DNA of 64,000 nt from Ilyonectria destructans (taxonomy: Eukaryota; Ascomycota; Sordariomycetes; Hypocreales; Nectriaceae). Shown piece after piece: positions 1 to 12,489 of this stretch. The position numbers and the translations under genes are program-made. Location of the stretch: the NCBI GenBank assembly GCA_020740775.1, contig JAHEWK010000001.1:3782001-3846000 (forward strand), read 5' to 3'. Position 1 is the first letter of the stretch. Each line of letters opens with the position of its first letter. Under the pieces are notes generated by a model, which saw only the letters and a program-made list of their open reading frames with translations, was not told the origin of the DNA and did no database searches.

Positions 1-1372
1 GCCCATTTCCTATTTGAATTCAATATCGATGCCCGTAATATGCTAGATTTGGTTTACTCACATCTGCGAGGATCCCGCCGCGAACTGGCCGCGGAGCTAT
101 TTCGAGAACCCCCGTGACTTTGTTTCGATACCTAACATTGTTGTTCAGCGTCAGAATTTTGTATGTTAAATAAGTTCAACTCACTTCCTCAGCGGATTCG
201 GGCCCGAGGACAGTTCCCATAACGATGGGAATTTCTTGTCGATTAGAACACCAGCCTCAATTTCTGTGAATTGAGCGAGGGCCGTGATTTGATGTCTGCT
301 TAAATTAGCCTACGCGTTGGGGTTTGAGAGATTGGTCACTCCTACTCCTTCAGTGTTGATCGTAGACGAGCACTTGACTCCATGGAAGCTTCCATGCCAG
401 AGTTGCCGGCCTCGTCAAATAGTCTCATGAGAATCCCTTTGTTTGACTCGTCGAGCAAGTTCTTGTCTACCTCCCTGCTCGTCTCTGCAAGAGACAATTC
501 CTCCAACCTGGGCATTTCAGAGCCCGGGCGGAGGAGATAATGGGGGTTGTGATACGCCACTTGGTGTTCATACTCAATAGCCAACGGATGTTGAAAACAG
601 AGACCAGCGTCCCCAAGGATCTCCCCGATAGCATCACAGTCGGTCATAAGACCATAAACCACAAATCTGACCTGGCATTCTTCAGGAAAGTCAATAGGAC
701 AGTGCTTGTCTACAGAGAATGTCTTCTGCTTCGTCGTCGGAGCCAACAAGGTAGCGGTGAGAGTGACTGAGAATTCCTGTAGAAGCCTGACCAAGGCAGC
801 ATTTTTTATGATTCCAGCGTATTTTTTGGTATCGAGGAACGATAATTTCAACGAGGACCCCCAGGCTGCGACAGTCACCGGAACTTGCTTATTGCTTCCA
901 CGACCCTTGAAGGAAGACACTGCTTTTTCGATGACCTTCCTAACACATCAGCGATAACTCCTCGCAGTTTCAGAAAGGGGTTACTCTACAACTCCAAAGC
1001 AGGTGTCATAGGGTGACTCATCCACAGTTGTCGCAGTCGACACTGGGTCGAAATGACTGTCTGTGCCAAGGGATAATTAGAACATTGACACCCGGAATAA
1101 GAGTCGATATTTAACGACTTACCAATCCCCATATCTTCCACAGAGCCCACTCCGGAATGTTCAGTCATTGGGGCAAGGAATAGTAGGTCAGTCTCCCCAT
1201 TTGGGTCGGTCTCAGATCCAAAGATTTCTGCTTCGTGTTGACTGGTCGTGTCTGGGCGACACTGGCGTTTCGCCTCTGCAACGTCGGTCCCCCTGTCGCT
1301 GCTAAAAGACAGCTGCCGCTTAGAATCTGCTCTCCATGGCGGGTTATCCATATTCATGCCAGCTTTAGCCAT
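1..1372 (-). CDS. SNF2-family DNA-dependent ATPase/helicase, N-terminal part (runs off the left edge)
   Basis: Six exons were rebuilt on the minus strand: 1372-1123, 1060-985, 939-346, 295-185, 131-62 and 9-1. Their introns are 62, 45, 50, 53 and 52 bp, all GT..AG and all keeping frame. The joined product is about 370 residues. It carries the fungal Rad5/HLTF-like N-terminal region (CFGVVE, then LCFQHP and YHNPHYL), an LKEHQ segment, and ends at the edge in RGGILADEMG, the start of helicase motif I. The family remodels chromatin or acts in DNA repair; which member this is cannot be told without the ATPase and RING parts beyond position 1. Read as plain ORFs, the gene looks like a truncated relic ending at 342, but splicing restores it, so it is probably intact. 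The start at 1372 is tentative: a second Met lies a few codons downstream. Confidence 0.72.
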
Positions 1373-1869
1373 GATGTTTCCAATGGGGAGGATGGATCAA
1401 ATAGGTAAAACTCGGGTGAGGAAAGACCACGCAGTGTGAACAGTTCAAATAAGGACGAAGAAAAAAATGCGCCTCGTTGCCTCGTCCTCGTCCGCCTTAT
1501 GTCTTTCGTGTGGCGGCAGGATGCTTCGTTTATTGGCCATAGAATCCAGCTTCGGCGTCAATCCCTGCCCTTGCATATTATACACAGCCTGAACCCACCT
1601 AGAGAGCCGGTGTTCAGAAAACTTGCCTGGCCATAACAGTTTCTCTACCCTCTTGGACCCTGCAATCTACCTCTAATCGGTAGATGAAAATATGGGGAAT
1701 ATTAAATTGTCGGGTTTATGCAAAAAGGCTCCCACTTCAAACTGGTTCAATCTGGGGCATCTCTGGGAGGCTAGGTATGTCGTGTGGGTCAGCACAAAAT
1801 AGCACATCTTGGTGGACCGTTTGATTATGCGTTAAGGAGGCGCGTTGGGGTTAGATCTTGAGTCTATAT
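1373..1869. other. Gene-free interval upstream of the SNF2 gene
   Basis: This holds the promoter side of the SNF2 gene (1372) and the 3' flank of the gene ending at 1870. The two genes run in tandem on the minus strand. No coding signal or repeat was seen. Confidence 0.5.
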
Positions 1870-2948
1870 TCAGTTGCTACTTGATGAAACTGAAGGTGGC
1901 CGTCCACTCGTAACGGCCGGTCCCTTTCGTAACTTGCGATGGGCTGGTGTTGACTTGCTATAAGTATTCGGTTCGACAGGTTGTGGCTGAGTCCTATTCC
2001 CATTTGAGGCTGTCTCCCAGGCAGTCCGAATCGGTATCTCCCGTCCGAATCCGGCTGGGACCACCACACTTCCACGGCTCACCATCCCAGCATAGTGACC
2101 AACATGAGCCTCCACTGTATTGTACAGAGCCAGCACGGAGATGGATGTGTCTTGCTCTGAGCCAGCAACAGACGTTCGGTTTAAAGAGCAAAGTGTTGGG
2201 GTTTGAGCGGGCGTGGTGAATGGATTGCGGAGGCTGGATACAGCCGAGGCATCGCTCATATGCCGTTCATCTCGAAGTCCCTTGGGGGTGTATTGATGGA
2301 TTTGAAGTTTTGGTGGAGAGTTTCTCAGGCCCAGAGGGTTTGAGTTGTAACGTCCAGGGCTCGGCGATTCGTCCAAAGTCTTAATTGTTGGTGTTCTGCA
2401 TGACAGATCAAGCTGGGAGGTGTGATCGCCATGACGACTTTCAGAAGCGAGATAGACACTTGAGAATTCTGTTATCCCATTGTCGAGCATTTTCTCCTTT
2501 CCTTTATTCATAGCAATATGATGTCCCACCAGGGTTGCTAGCGTAGCAGGCTGACTGGGGTCCGGCGTGTTAGGCCGCGAGATCCAGATCCCCTCCACCT
2601 CAATGCCGCTCTGTATGGCGCGAATGCCGAATGGGACCTCAGGGGGCCGCAAGGCGTCGATACCGCAGTGAGACATTGCCGAGAGTCGAGCGCGCTTCTC
2701 CTCGTCGATGATTTCTAAACGGCGCACAGCTCGATTGGTCCACCGCAGCCGGGCGAGCCCAATAGCGAAGACGAGAACAATGCAGCAAGCAAGGACCTAG
2801 TGCGTTATTCACTGTCAGTCAAGCGTAAAATCAACGGGAGGTAAAGGAACGACTGGGGCATGCTGAGCGGGGGTCCAACGTCTTGTTCGACGGCACTCAC
2901 AAAGGTCATTTCCTGCCACAACTCCCAGCCGATAAAGAAGACACTCAT
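1870..2948 (-). CDS. Conserved fungal single-pass membrane protein, function unknown
   Basis: Two exons, 2948-2901 and 2796-1870, are joined across a 103-bp intron (GTGAGT..CTAG) at phase 0. The product is 324 residues. The first exon gives a short N-terminus with the motif FFIGWELWQEM. The start of exon 2 supplies a transmembrane segment (about residues 17-35, VLACCIVLVFAIGLARL), followed by a basic stretch and the motif PFGIRAIQSG with GIWISRP. The rest is low-complexity and Ser/Pro/Thr-rich, with NPLGL and TPAQTPTL stretches typical of a disordered cytosolic tail. I recognise it only as a fungal hypothetical membrane protein. The short first exon supplies the start Met in good context (cgccATGa) and is needed to keep the membrane segment in frame. 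Confidence 0.72.
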
Positions 2949-5900
2949 GGCGATTCGTTGCACATTAGTGATGCATCCGCAAGCTGGATGTGATTTAAAA
3001 GAGAGTTCCTGGCGGCGCAGGTACGCGGTGTTTGGGTCCAAAACTGGGCTTGCGTTCCAAAAAAAAACAAGCGAGAGAGGGTGTGCTGAGGTGCGAGCGA
3101 AGGCCGAAGGCAACGTCGGGCATAGAAACTTGAGCCTCTCACGTGGCGATAAACGAGGAAGCCATTGGGGTCAAGAGTCTAGCGAGTGCCGCCTGAAAGC
3201 GCAGGAGGTATGGGAGAGATCTGGCAGGTGCGATGGTGGTGACGATGCCCACGTGGGTGGAGTTGTCGTCGGGCGGGAGCGCTTCTAATCCGACTTTTCT
3301 CAGACGCTCCGAGCAGTAAGCATGTTTTGGTGAAAGTGGCGAAGAGGAGATGGTGGTTCGGATGAGAAAAATATGATGCCCGAGAGAGAGAGGGCGGCCG
3401 GCGCCTTTTCTGACTTGGCTCTTAGACCCGAGAAGGAAGGGATTGTTCAATACGAGCATGGGACGCAAACCTGCAGATAACAGAAATCCGATATCACAAC
3501 TCATATTAGATTCGAGACTACTGAGAGTTAGGGGATTGTTGGGGCCCCTAAAAACGTCGCTCAGCGTTGTGTCACAAGTCCAGGTTGATGGGAACGGAAG
3601 ACTGCAGCAGCCACCTTCTGAGTCCGGCTAGGAGAATAGGCCAACTCATATTGGAGTTGCACAGATAGAATGTGGCTGAGAAGTTACGTGTTAGATAGAA
3701 GATGGATTCGCGAAGAGCATTCGGTGCCGAAAGGGACAGACATCAGTCAGTGAATCCAGGTCAAGCCAGCAAACAGTCAACCCAACACCCTCACTCAAGC
3801 CCCATTGGGAACACAAACGGCATTTATGTTGAAACATCCCTCGGGTACCACCATCGGGACCAGCCAGAAAAATGTGTGCCTCCGCCACTCGTAGCACAAG
3901 ATGAGGCTACTGGCTTGGTAGGCAACACCACCTTATTAGATGAGACAAGTAGCTCGCGGCTGCTTGCATGAGGCATCTATGAACCTAGGCCGAGCCCTTA
4001 CGCGACCAATGGCCAAGGCATAGGAAGAAATACGGGACAGTAATTAAAGCATCTGAATACAAGTTCTCTCCATAACTGTCGAGATCGCATCGGTCGATGT
4101 CGTTGTCCGGACGTTACAACGCCCGAATAAGTTCCGGATTCGCGGGTCCATATCGGTCCACTATCGGATAGGCCGGAGCGCAACCCCAGAGAGGGGACGC
4201 AATAATTACCCTTTCGCTCATCCACCAATTCATTTGGGATCAGGGTGGAATGGCGCGATATGCGCGAACAAGGGTGGTTGTTGGATGACCTACGAATGAA
4301 TGGACAGAACGCTGGCGCAGTATGCCTTACTGGAGAGTAGAGAAGCACACAACAAACAGTTGAGTCAGCTCGTCTACCAGTCCTGACCTGGAATCGACTA
4401 TGATCAGCATCCAGATCACCGTTCATCACGGTACCGTATTGGGTGATTCCATGCCAAGCCCATCAGGTGGCTGTGAGAAGATGGAATCTAAGAAACGAAG
4501 CCAAGCCCGACCAAGCCAAAAGCCGCGAGGGCCTGAGGTGAGGGTGACGACAGAGCCCTCAGCGCCCCTGTCTGCAGGGGCCTTTTCGATGTCGGGGGTC
4601 GGGCGCATCGGTGTCGATCAGCGCCCCGCCTCCCGAACGGAGAGGGTGAAAGGGGCGAAGTTGGGCGAAGGAGGGGGACCCGAAAAGGTGGGATAGTGGG
4701 ATTGTGGGCGTCCGCAGTGCATCAGTCGGGACCATCGACGGCGATCCCCACGCCCACTTGCCCTGACGGACTCTGACGGGGCCGATTATCGTCTCTCGAA
4801 TGGGTTTTACTGGGCGGGCTTGGCTTGGCTCGGCTGGATGTCGGTTGAGTTGGCTGCGCATCATTGACGATGGTGTGGGTGGACGGAGTGAGGACGGCAA
4901 AGATGGGAGTGCCCGGTTGTGTCGGCGGGAGAGAGCCTACAGGTCAGTACGGATACAGGCCACGCAGAAACCGGCCAGAAAGCACGCCCGATCTTGCCTG
5001 GTTTGGATGGCGGTTGTTCCTGAAGCGGGCAAAGGAAGGTCGTGTCCATCGCCCCATGCGATTCCGATGACGGCAAGTGCCAAATCGATGCATGGCCAAC
5101 CCAACCCCGACCTTGGAAAACATGTGCCCCCATGCATTTTCCCGTCCAAACGCCTGTTGCCATTCCGTATAGAGCTGCTAGTCACCGGTCAATACTGGGA
5201 ATACTGCATTCTGGCTCTGCAGCAGTAGGTTTTTCGTCTCCCCCTTGGCTTGACCCGAGCCCTGTTGGCGCCCTTTGTTTGGACCTGCTGACGTCCCTCC
5301 ACACACCCAAAGTACGTTGGAAATGGCTGTGCTACTGCAGCGCTGCCGCAATTGCTGCCGCACCAACCCTGCTATGGAATTGCATCTGCCCGCTGATTTG
5401 CTGGGTTGCTGGTGTCTGTCTGTCTGGTTGTCTCTCACTTGTCTTGCTGCATTCATTCTCCACATCTCATCCACTGCCACGACCGCGGCAACGGCTACGG
5501 CCACGGGCACCGGCCCACGGAGCCTGTTCTTGTTTAAGTGGTTATGCTCCGCCGTGCCACTTTTGCAATCGATCCACTGCCATCCGCCGCCGCCGTCTTA
5601 TGTAAATCCTCGACTCCCCCCAAATCCACGAATCTCGGTTCCCAACTCAATTAAACCCCTGCCCTATTACTTACCTGATGTCAAGTGGTTCTTGGTCTTG
5701 TGCCTGTCTTACTATATTGCCTACTTTACCTACTTTATCTGAGCGTCTAGCTCCGTCCTCACCTTTCGTCCCGTCTCATCTTCATCTCCGTCGCTCTTGC
5801 TTTGCTCGTCGCCCGTCACCCGTTACCCGTACATCCGCATACCTCCCCTGCGCTCCCTGAATCCCGCCCTGCTCCGAGAACTCCGTTTCCGTCTCCCTGT

Positions 5901-6017
5901 AGCAACAACGAACGACTCCGAACGACTTCGCATCCATTTCATCACTCAATCAATCATCACATCCGCATTCTCAATTAGCGACACTTCTCCTCTCTTACCA
6001 TCCATCCCTCTCCAACC
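2949..6017. other. 3.1-kb divergent intergenic region
   Basis: It lies between the minus-strand membrane-protein gene and the plus-strand gene at 6018. No gene is supported: the ORFs here are short, compositionally biased and lack motifs. From about 5680 to 6017 the plus strand becomes strongly C/T-rich, as in a fungal 5' leader. Around 4800-4850 there are short GGCTTGG-type iterations. Confidence 0.5.
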
Positions 6018-7018
6018 ATGCCCATCCGCAACCCCTTCGTTCGTCGCCCTGGCAGCATCGTCGTCCAGGACGAAAACCTTCGCCCTGAGCAGGATCACCC
6101 TCACGTCCCCGGCTTCGAGCGTGTCGACACCATCGGCTCCAAGGCATCGTCCGGTCTCAGCATCCGCAGTACCAAGGGCCGTGATAATGGCGAATATAAA
6201 ATGAGTGGTATGTGATGTGGTCTACTCCCCTCAATTCTGGGACCACGCGACCACCCCTCTACCGGGGGTGCGCTGCAATGCATCCGGCCCTCAATCACAA
6301 GACCAGTTAGTTGACACCGTTCTCGTACAACAGTTGTCAACGATAGTGGCGTCTATCTCCCGGTAAGACATCACAGATTGGATTCCAGCCAAGCAACTCG
6401 ATGATCCTAATCATGTACACAGCCCTCACCGACCGAGGAAAAGGGCCAGTGGCCCCGCAAGTACCTCACGACGCGCACCTCTACCGACACCCGCAGCAGT
6501 TTCGGCGACATTGAGCACTTCTCCATTTCCCGAGAGTCCTTTGACTCGTATCGCAGATCATTCGTGCGTGCTCTATCCCCTCCTTCCCATGCATCCAGCG
6601 GCCTCTGTCAATCCACTGAGGATGCTGCCCCGCCAAAGCCGGCAAGACTAACTTACTTACCCAGGATATTTCGGCGCGATCTCCCATCACAAACTCTGAC
6701 CTTCCTGGCCGTCAGAGTCTCGACTCTGCCCGATTCCCTCGTCTCCCCCGATCAGCGATGGACCGATCGTTTGAGCGACAGCCCGCCACCGCCGAGGAAG
6801 CGTTCGAGGATGTTGGACTTGAGGACAAGCAACCCCAGCCCCGGAAGCGCGGCTTCTTCTCCAAGTTCTCTGATACACAAGAAAAGGACGCCTCAGTACA
6901 GCCTGCTGTCTCCCGCTTCCTTATCCATAGCCGCAAGAGGGCTCCCAGTGGACAGGGTGCCGAGCTCGGCTCGATCGACCAGCCCAAGACCAACCCAGAA
7001 GGCCAAGAGATGCACTGA
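6018..7018 (+). CDS. Conserved fungal hypothetical protein (disordered)
   Basis: Four exons, 6018-6207, 6334-6362, 6423-6563 and 6665-7018, give 237 residues. The introns are 126, 60 and 101 bp, all GT..AG and frame-preserving. The second exon is only 29 nt (NDSGVYLP) and the third begins PSPTEEKGQWPRKYLTTR. The N-terminus MPIRNPFVRRPG resembles a conserved fungal family start. The C-terminal third is charged, with PRKRGFFSKFSDTQEK. No enzymatic domain or membrane segment is visible, and Ser/Arg/Pro content suggests a regulatory or scaffold role, which is only a guess. The start follows a long pyrimidine-rich leader and has a favourable context (aaccATGcc). Confidence 0.75.
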
Positions 7019-7914
7019 GTGCTGCCGCCGCGAGCAGCAAAAGACGTTTATTCGATGATGTATTAAAGATACCTGGCTTTTTATTACTGCGGCGTTATCG
7101 GTAACCGGGTCGGATCATGCCTAGAGACGCATTCGTTACTGCATTGGGTACAACATGGATAAAAAGCAGAGGACACTCGCTTTGGTTGGGCCCGAGGGGA
7201 AGACTGGAGAATCATGGACAGAGGCAATATTTGTCCCAGGAGAAGGAAGAAAACATGAGCAACCAATTAATGTTAATGAGATGAGATACGCGAATCAATG
7301 ATATAAGATCCGCAATACCTAATGCCATGTGTCAGACCCTTGGTGCAGCTGTGATAGCCAACCCGGAGTGAGGAGTGAGTCTCGGGAGGGAGTCTCCGTG
7401 AGAGTGGGGATTGGCGGTGGTGGGATTCGGAATTAGCAACTCGGAACAATATGGATGGCATGTGCTCTCCCCCAAATAGACCAAACACAGGTTTATACAT
7501 TATGACTCCCAAGCAAAAGATCTCTAGACGAGATAGTTGCTACTAATCACTGGGCCGATGGCGGCGGGTGCCCACTTAGATACATAGATAGCATCGTATC
7601 TGCATCCAGTATCCACGACGGCCGGAGTCAATGGCGTGCTGGTCAACGTCGAATGGATCAGTGCCCCGCTTTATCCGACGACGCCCTGTGACCAACATGC
7701 GAATTCAACATCTGGCAGCAATCGTCCAATCCTTAGAGTTATTTAAACGTCTTGATTCCTTCCTAGATATCAGTTGACCCAGGTTCCAACAGGTGTTGTT
7801 CCTTTTTACTCTGCAACACTGCCGACTACGCTCACGCTTCTACTCCCGTCTTCCGTACATCCACCCCGCTTCACCAACCCCTCATCCTCTCTCGATAATC
7901 CAAGGCCGTCGAAG
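7019..7914. other. Intergenic region between tandem plus-strand genes
   Basis: No coding signal was seen. The last ~150 bp before 7915 are C/T-rich and probably form the leader of the PLP-enzyme gene. Several in-frame or near-frame upstream ATGs (7774, 7793) lie in that leader. Confidence 0.45.
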
Positions 7915-9354
7915 ATGGCATCCGATCAAGCCCCCAACGGCCAGAACGGCACCGCGCTTAACAATGCCATGGCTGGTCTGTCGCTGGCCTCTCGGGGCGT
8001 CCACGCCGACGACAACATTGCTGTGCACCGGGCGGTGGCTCCGGCCATGCATGTCAGCACCACGTTCCGATACAGCGACGACCCAGATCTCCTTAAGCCG
8101 TCGGAGTATACTGATGTAAGTCTTTTTTCCCCAATAATATGGGCATTTTGATATATATATTCCGAGTTATCCTTGCGGGTTGGTCTTTGTTTTCAGTATC
8201 CTCATCGTCTATTGATGGTGAGATGAAACGGATACACGATCATGTCATGTCCACCTTGACAGAACTCAAACTTCAACAAGATGACAACAGTCATACTAAC
8301 ATGGCAACCACAGCCCGATGCCCCCCTAGACTCTCACGTCTACTCCCGCTACTCGGCCCCCAACACCACCCGCCTCGAGGCCATCCTCACTTCCCTCCTG
8401 GGCGCCCCCTCGCTGACCTACGGCTCCGGCCTCTCCGCCTTCCATGCCATGCTCGTTCACCTCAACCCTAAGCGCATCGCCATTGGCGACGGCTATCACG
8501 GCTGTCATGGCGTCATCAAGGTCCTCTCCCGTCTCACGGGCCTCCAGCAGCTACCCCTCGACTGTGCCGTCGAGGACCTCCAACCCGGCGATGTCATTCA
8601 CGTCGAGACGCCCCTGAACCCCACGGGCGAGGCCCGCGATCTCGCTGCGTATGCTGAGAAGGCTCGTAAGGCTGGCGCCTACCTCACCGTCGATGCGACG
8701 TTTGCACCGCCCCCGCTGCAGAACCCCTTCCAGTACGACGTCGACGTCGTCATGCACAGCGGCACCAAGTATATTGGCGGCCACTCTGACCTTCTGTGCG
8801 GCGTGCTGGCTGTCAACCCCAAGCATGAGGGATGGATCAACTCTCTGCGTGACGACCGACTCGTCCTCGGCTCCGTCATGGGCAGCCTTGAGGGTTGGTT
8901 GGGCATCCGCTCGCTGCGTACATTCGAACTGCGAGTCACCCGCCAGAGCGCCACGGCCTCCGCAGTCGTCGCTTGGTTGGCCGAGCAGCAACAAGACCCA
9001 TCTTCAGTGGTGAACGCCCTCGTTGAGCGCATCCAGCATGCCAGTCTGCAGCCTGAAGCAGCCGTCGAGGACAGCTGGCTGCGGCGCCAGATGCCGGGCG
9101 GCTGGGGCCCCGTCTTTTCCATATATCTCAAGGATGAAGACGCAGCAAAGCGGTTGCCCAGCAAGTTGCATCTATTCCACCACGCCACTAGCCTAGGTGG
9201 AGTGGAGAGTCTCATTGAGTGGCGCGCCATGTCAGATGCCGACGTCGACAAGCGGCTTTTGCGTGTCAGCATTGGTGTCGAGGGACTGGAGGACATCAAG
9301 CATGATTTGCTCCAGGGCCTGGAGGCTCTGAGGAAGGAAAATGGGGGGAAATAA
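7915..9354 (+). CDS. Cys/Met-metabolism PLP-dependent enzyme (cystathionine gamma-synthase/beta-lyase family)
   Basis: Two exons, 7915-8115 and 8314-9354, are split by a 198-bp intron (GTAAGT..CACAG) at phase 0 and give 413 residues. The family (fold type I PLP enzymes) carries out transsulfuration reactions on cystathionine or homoserine esters in the cytosol. Visible signatures are YSR (77-79), the phosphate-binding YGSGLSAFHA (about 103-112), Asp194 in TVDATF for the pyridine nitrogen, and the Schiff-base lysine Lys219 in HSGTKYIGGHSD. The C-terminal LLRVSIGVEGLEDI is the family's usual substrate-carboxylate region with its conserved Arg. Length is normal for the family. Exact substrate (synthase versus lyase) cannot be assigned from sequence alone. 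No other sulfur gene is adjacent. Confidence 0.9.
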
Positions 9355-9836
9355 GATAGAAACACTTAAGGAAGAGATAGAATGAAATAGATCACAGAGA
9401 TAAACAGGAGACAGAGGTGGACCATAACGTGAAGGAGAATAACAGGTTTGTCATAAAAATGAGCCCTTAGATAAGAAAAGATCTCCTCCAAATAATGCCT
9501 TTGGTTCGGCCGTGAGTGAAGTGAAAGTAAAGCGAATGTAAGTGGGGTGTTAGAAAACTCGTGACAAATCTTGCAAATTCTTCCATCAACGTGTGCTTTG
9601 AATGACCGTGAGGTGTCCTGTAAGAGTGGGGATAAAGAAAAAAAAGAAATCGAAAAAAGAAATCGAAAAGACAAGAAGAGAAAACAAACCGCTCTAAGAA
9701 ATACCCTCTATCGTAGTGCCCAATGTCATCAACCAGCTAGGCCATGATCCCATCCAAACCAAGAATCTCGAACCAAAGCGTCGTATACTTCTTAAACATA
9801 GCCGTCAAAATGTTTCAGTCGTGAAATACTCGCAAA
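9355..9836. other. Convergent 3' flanks
   Basis: This separates the 3' ends of the PLP-enzyme gene (+) and the DYNR-repeat gene (-). It is A-rich on the plus strand around 9640-9690 and likely holds both polyadenylation sites. No gene was seen. Confidence 0.5.
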
Positions 9837-10532
9837 TCAAGGAAGCCACAGATCGAACCAGTTGCTGAGCGGCTTGTACTTGACCTCCTTGCGCCTAGTC
9901 CTCGCGTTAGTTTCTCGACATAATAAATGTAAATGAAAGCCTTACCTCGAATGATCGGCGTCCGCAAAGGAGCCAACTCCTCGCAAGTCATATTCGGCGG
10001 AATGGCCGGCGGAGTGGTCGACGGAATGACGGGCGGAATAAGATGCTGCCCCTCGGGATGAGGAGGCATGACCAGGGCTTTGTCTCCATGTTGTCCGGCT
10101 TGGAGATGGGGTGTAGTAGTCAGGGGGCAAGACTGGCGCCCTGTCTACAGGAGGTCGAGCTCCAAACGCGGGCCTCGTTTGAAAAGTTGCCGAGCCATCG
10201 CTGATAACTGGCGAAGATTCAGGTGTGACAAACTCGGAGACGGCAGACATGGCCCTCGAAGGATCTTGGGTTCGTTGCTGGCCAAGCCAATTGTCGACCA
10301 TGCCGGCCTTTGCGCTGTAGTCTGTTGGTGTGACGCCTCTCCAAGATGAATTGCGGTCTCGCGGTGAGGTAGCCGTGGATCGTTGATAGCTCGATTCCCA
10401 GCTACCCCGAATAGCCTCCTCGCTCCAATTCCTAGAGCTTCCTGGTCGACTATAATCTCGGTTGTAGTCTCGGTTGTAGTCTCTGTTGTAGTCTTGGTTA
10501 TAGTCTCGGTTGTAATCGGGCTGGCGAGCCAT
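9837..10532 (-). CDS. DYNR-repeat protein, conserved fungal hypothetical
   Basis: Two exons, 10532-9946 and 9894-9837, are joined over a 51-bp intron (GTAAGG..CTAG) and give 214 residues. The N-terminus MARQPDYNRDYNQ opens a run of six D-Y-(N/S)-(R/Q) tetrapeptides (residues 6-27). The middle is Ser/Thr/Pro-rich and disordered, with a Gly-Ala-Arg segment. The last exon is tiny and encodes RRKEVKYKPLSNWFDLWLP, an aromatic end that looks like a conserved short linear motif. No known domain is recognised. Met at 10532 was preferred over the upstream in-frame Met at 10664 because the repeat-containing N-terminus starts there cleanly. The repeat number may vary between strains. Confidence 0.65.
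10449..10517 (-). repeat. Coding 12-bp tandem repeat (DYNR units)
   Basis: About six 12-bp units within the first exon of the gene ending at 9837 encode D-Y-N-R with small variations (N to S, R to Q). In-frame unit length means copy changes would not break the gene. Confidence 0.8.
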
Positions 10533-12489
10533 GATGAGTACCGTCAATCGATGAGCTTTTGGGTGGTGGTTGTCTGGAGTCGGACTTGAAGAGGGTGTAA
10601 GTCGGTAGTCTTGTTGCGCTTGTGGGGTCAGCCAATGGAGAAGGCCTTGGATGTCAATACACAAGCGAGAAGCTCAATGGCTGATGATGTGGAGTGGCAT
10701 CCTTTGTCCGGAGCCATGATATTTATTAGATGCGTCTAGCATCAAGCCCTTGTCCCGCAACTCTGGATGCCTCTGTAAAATCAAAGACGGAATTGGAAGC
10801 TCACGCCCCAGGGAGGCTCATGCTCGCTGCCGACATGTGTGGCTGGAGCTCCATGATCGCGGGGAGTCCGGCCGGGAGGCCTTCAATGGGACCAATCAGG
10901 AAGCGCCAACCCCATAGTTGGGGTCCGTGAGGCCGTGCTACGGTTCTTAAAGACCAGGGTCAAGCTTCACCACAGGGAACGGGGGCCAAGACATGTCAGC
11001 AAAACATCCCGAAGCGGCATAGAATCAAACGATGTGCCACTGTCGGTGCCAGGGAAGAAGCCAAAACCCTCCGAGCTGCCAATGTGGTGTGCAGGCCGCC
11101 CAGAGTGGGGAGGGTGATGCTTCACGACTTGCTTGTTGTTGTTCTAGCCGTTTCGAGTCTCAAGAATAGAACACCCCAGTCCGCAATAGAGATTCAAGGG
11201 CTTTGCCGCCTGGCTCGCCCAATGAGGCTCGAGTGCAGTCACTCGAGGCCCTCCTGAGGCTTGGGCAGGGGTTCGTTCCTTGGTCACACCCATTGCAAGC
11301 GAGCGGTTTCTTGATTTGTTGTGAGGGAGCCCAGATGCCTCCGTGATGTAACCGATCAAACCTGACCCCAACGTCGTCAGAGTGCTTCCTGTGCCTTTCA
11401 CCGCCCCACGATCCGATCACTTCCTGCAGCCCGTAGGGCTGGCCAAACAATTGAATGGCCCGGAGACACACCCATGTCGGCAGAGCCCCGACAAAATCGG
11501 CGTTGGCGACAGCAGATGCATGTGCATCCCAGACGGAGATAATTTGAGTGCTGAGAGCGTTTAGAGTAGCTCGTGTGTTTCTGCTTATACTGTGCCCATG
11601 TGAAAATGCAATGGAGCACGCTTAGTCCACATAGTTGAGTGAAGCTTGACTCGTGAGCTCACAATCATCCTGGTTCACGCGGTAGCGCATGAGTTGCGAT
11701 ACTGCTCCCGCTTGCGCAGTACCCACATCGAAGAGGCACTTACAGGTCACAGCGGCAGGACAGGCGCCCTCCCGAGCGGCAGCCAAAGCAAGCCAGAGGC
11801 AAGATTCGCGCAGAAGCGCCATGCGCGAAGCAAGCTAATGACATGACGATGGGGTGTTGTTGCATGTGCAACAGTACCTGCGCTTGGCCCTGTTGAGGTT
11901 CTCGAAATAGGACTCAAGCGCGGTGCCGCAGCATAATGGTTGGGGATCGGCACGACCAGAAACGCCTCCATGCCAAATCGGGATTCAAAGAGGGCCTCAC
12001 GCAGCCAAAAATCGGGCTGCAGCCATGGGATCCCTGAGGGCGCATGGTGTTGAGCGATGGAACATGGGTTTGTGAGGGGGGACGGATGCCTCCTGTGCCA
12101 CTGGGCTCAGTGGGCTGAGTAGCCTCTTGCGCCTCGGCATGCACGAGCCACGTTGGGGTCCGCGCCAAGACGCCACCAAAAGAAAGCTCTCCCGCACAGA
12201 CCAGTTCCCGCGGCCGCCAGCTCGCCTCTGACTGGTCGAAACAGACGCGTTTCAACATGCACGTTTTGCCCGTGCTGCCAGCTTACGTAGCACGACACTA
12301 CATCCAGTAACAAACACCAAGCACCAATTTCGGCTCACCCACCAGCTTCATCCCACTCCGCCATCACTTGCTCCCTCCGACCCTCCCTCTCGTCTCGACA
12401 GCCTCGAGCACGGGGAGCATGCGCGAGTCACATCGTCTCCCGCGCGGGTCATACGGCTGTCACAACTCCCCCTCCACGCCCATGCCCTG
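10533..12489. other. 2.0-kb divergent intergenic region
   Basis: It lies between the DYNR-repeat gene (-) and the polysaccharide deacetylase gene (+). Its ORFs are short and mutually overlapping in several frames, without motifs, so no gene is called. The last ~130 bp are C/T-rich and probably belong to the deacetylase leader. Confidence 0.5.

Noticed and set aside
3998..4429. 143-codon minus-strand ORF
   Set aside because: Arg/Ser/Cys-rich with no domain; no supporting exon on either side.
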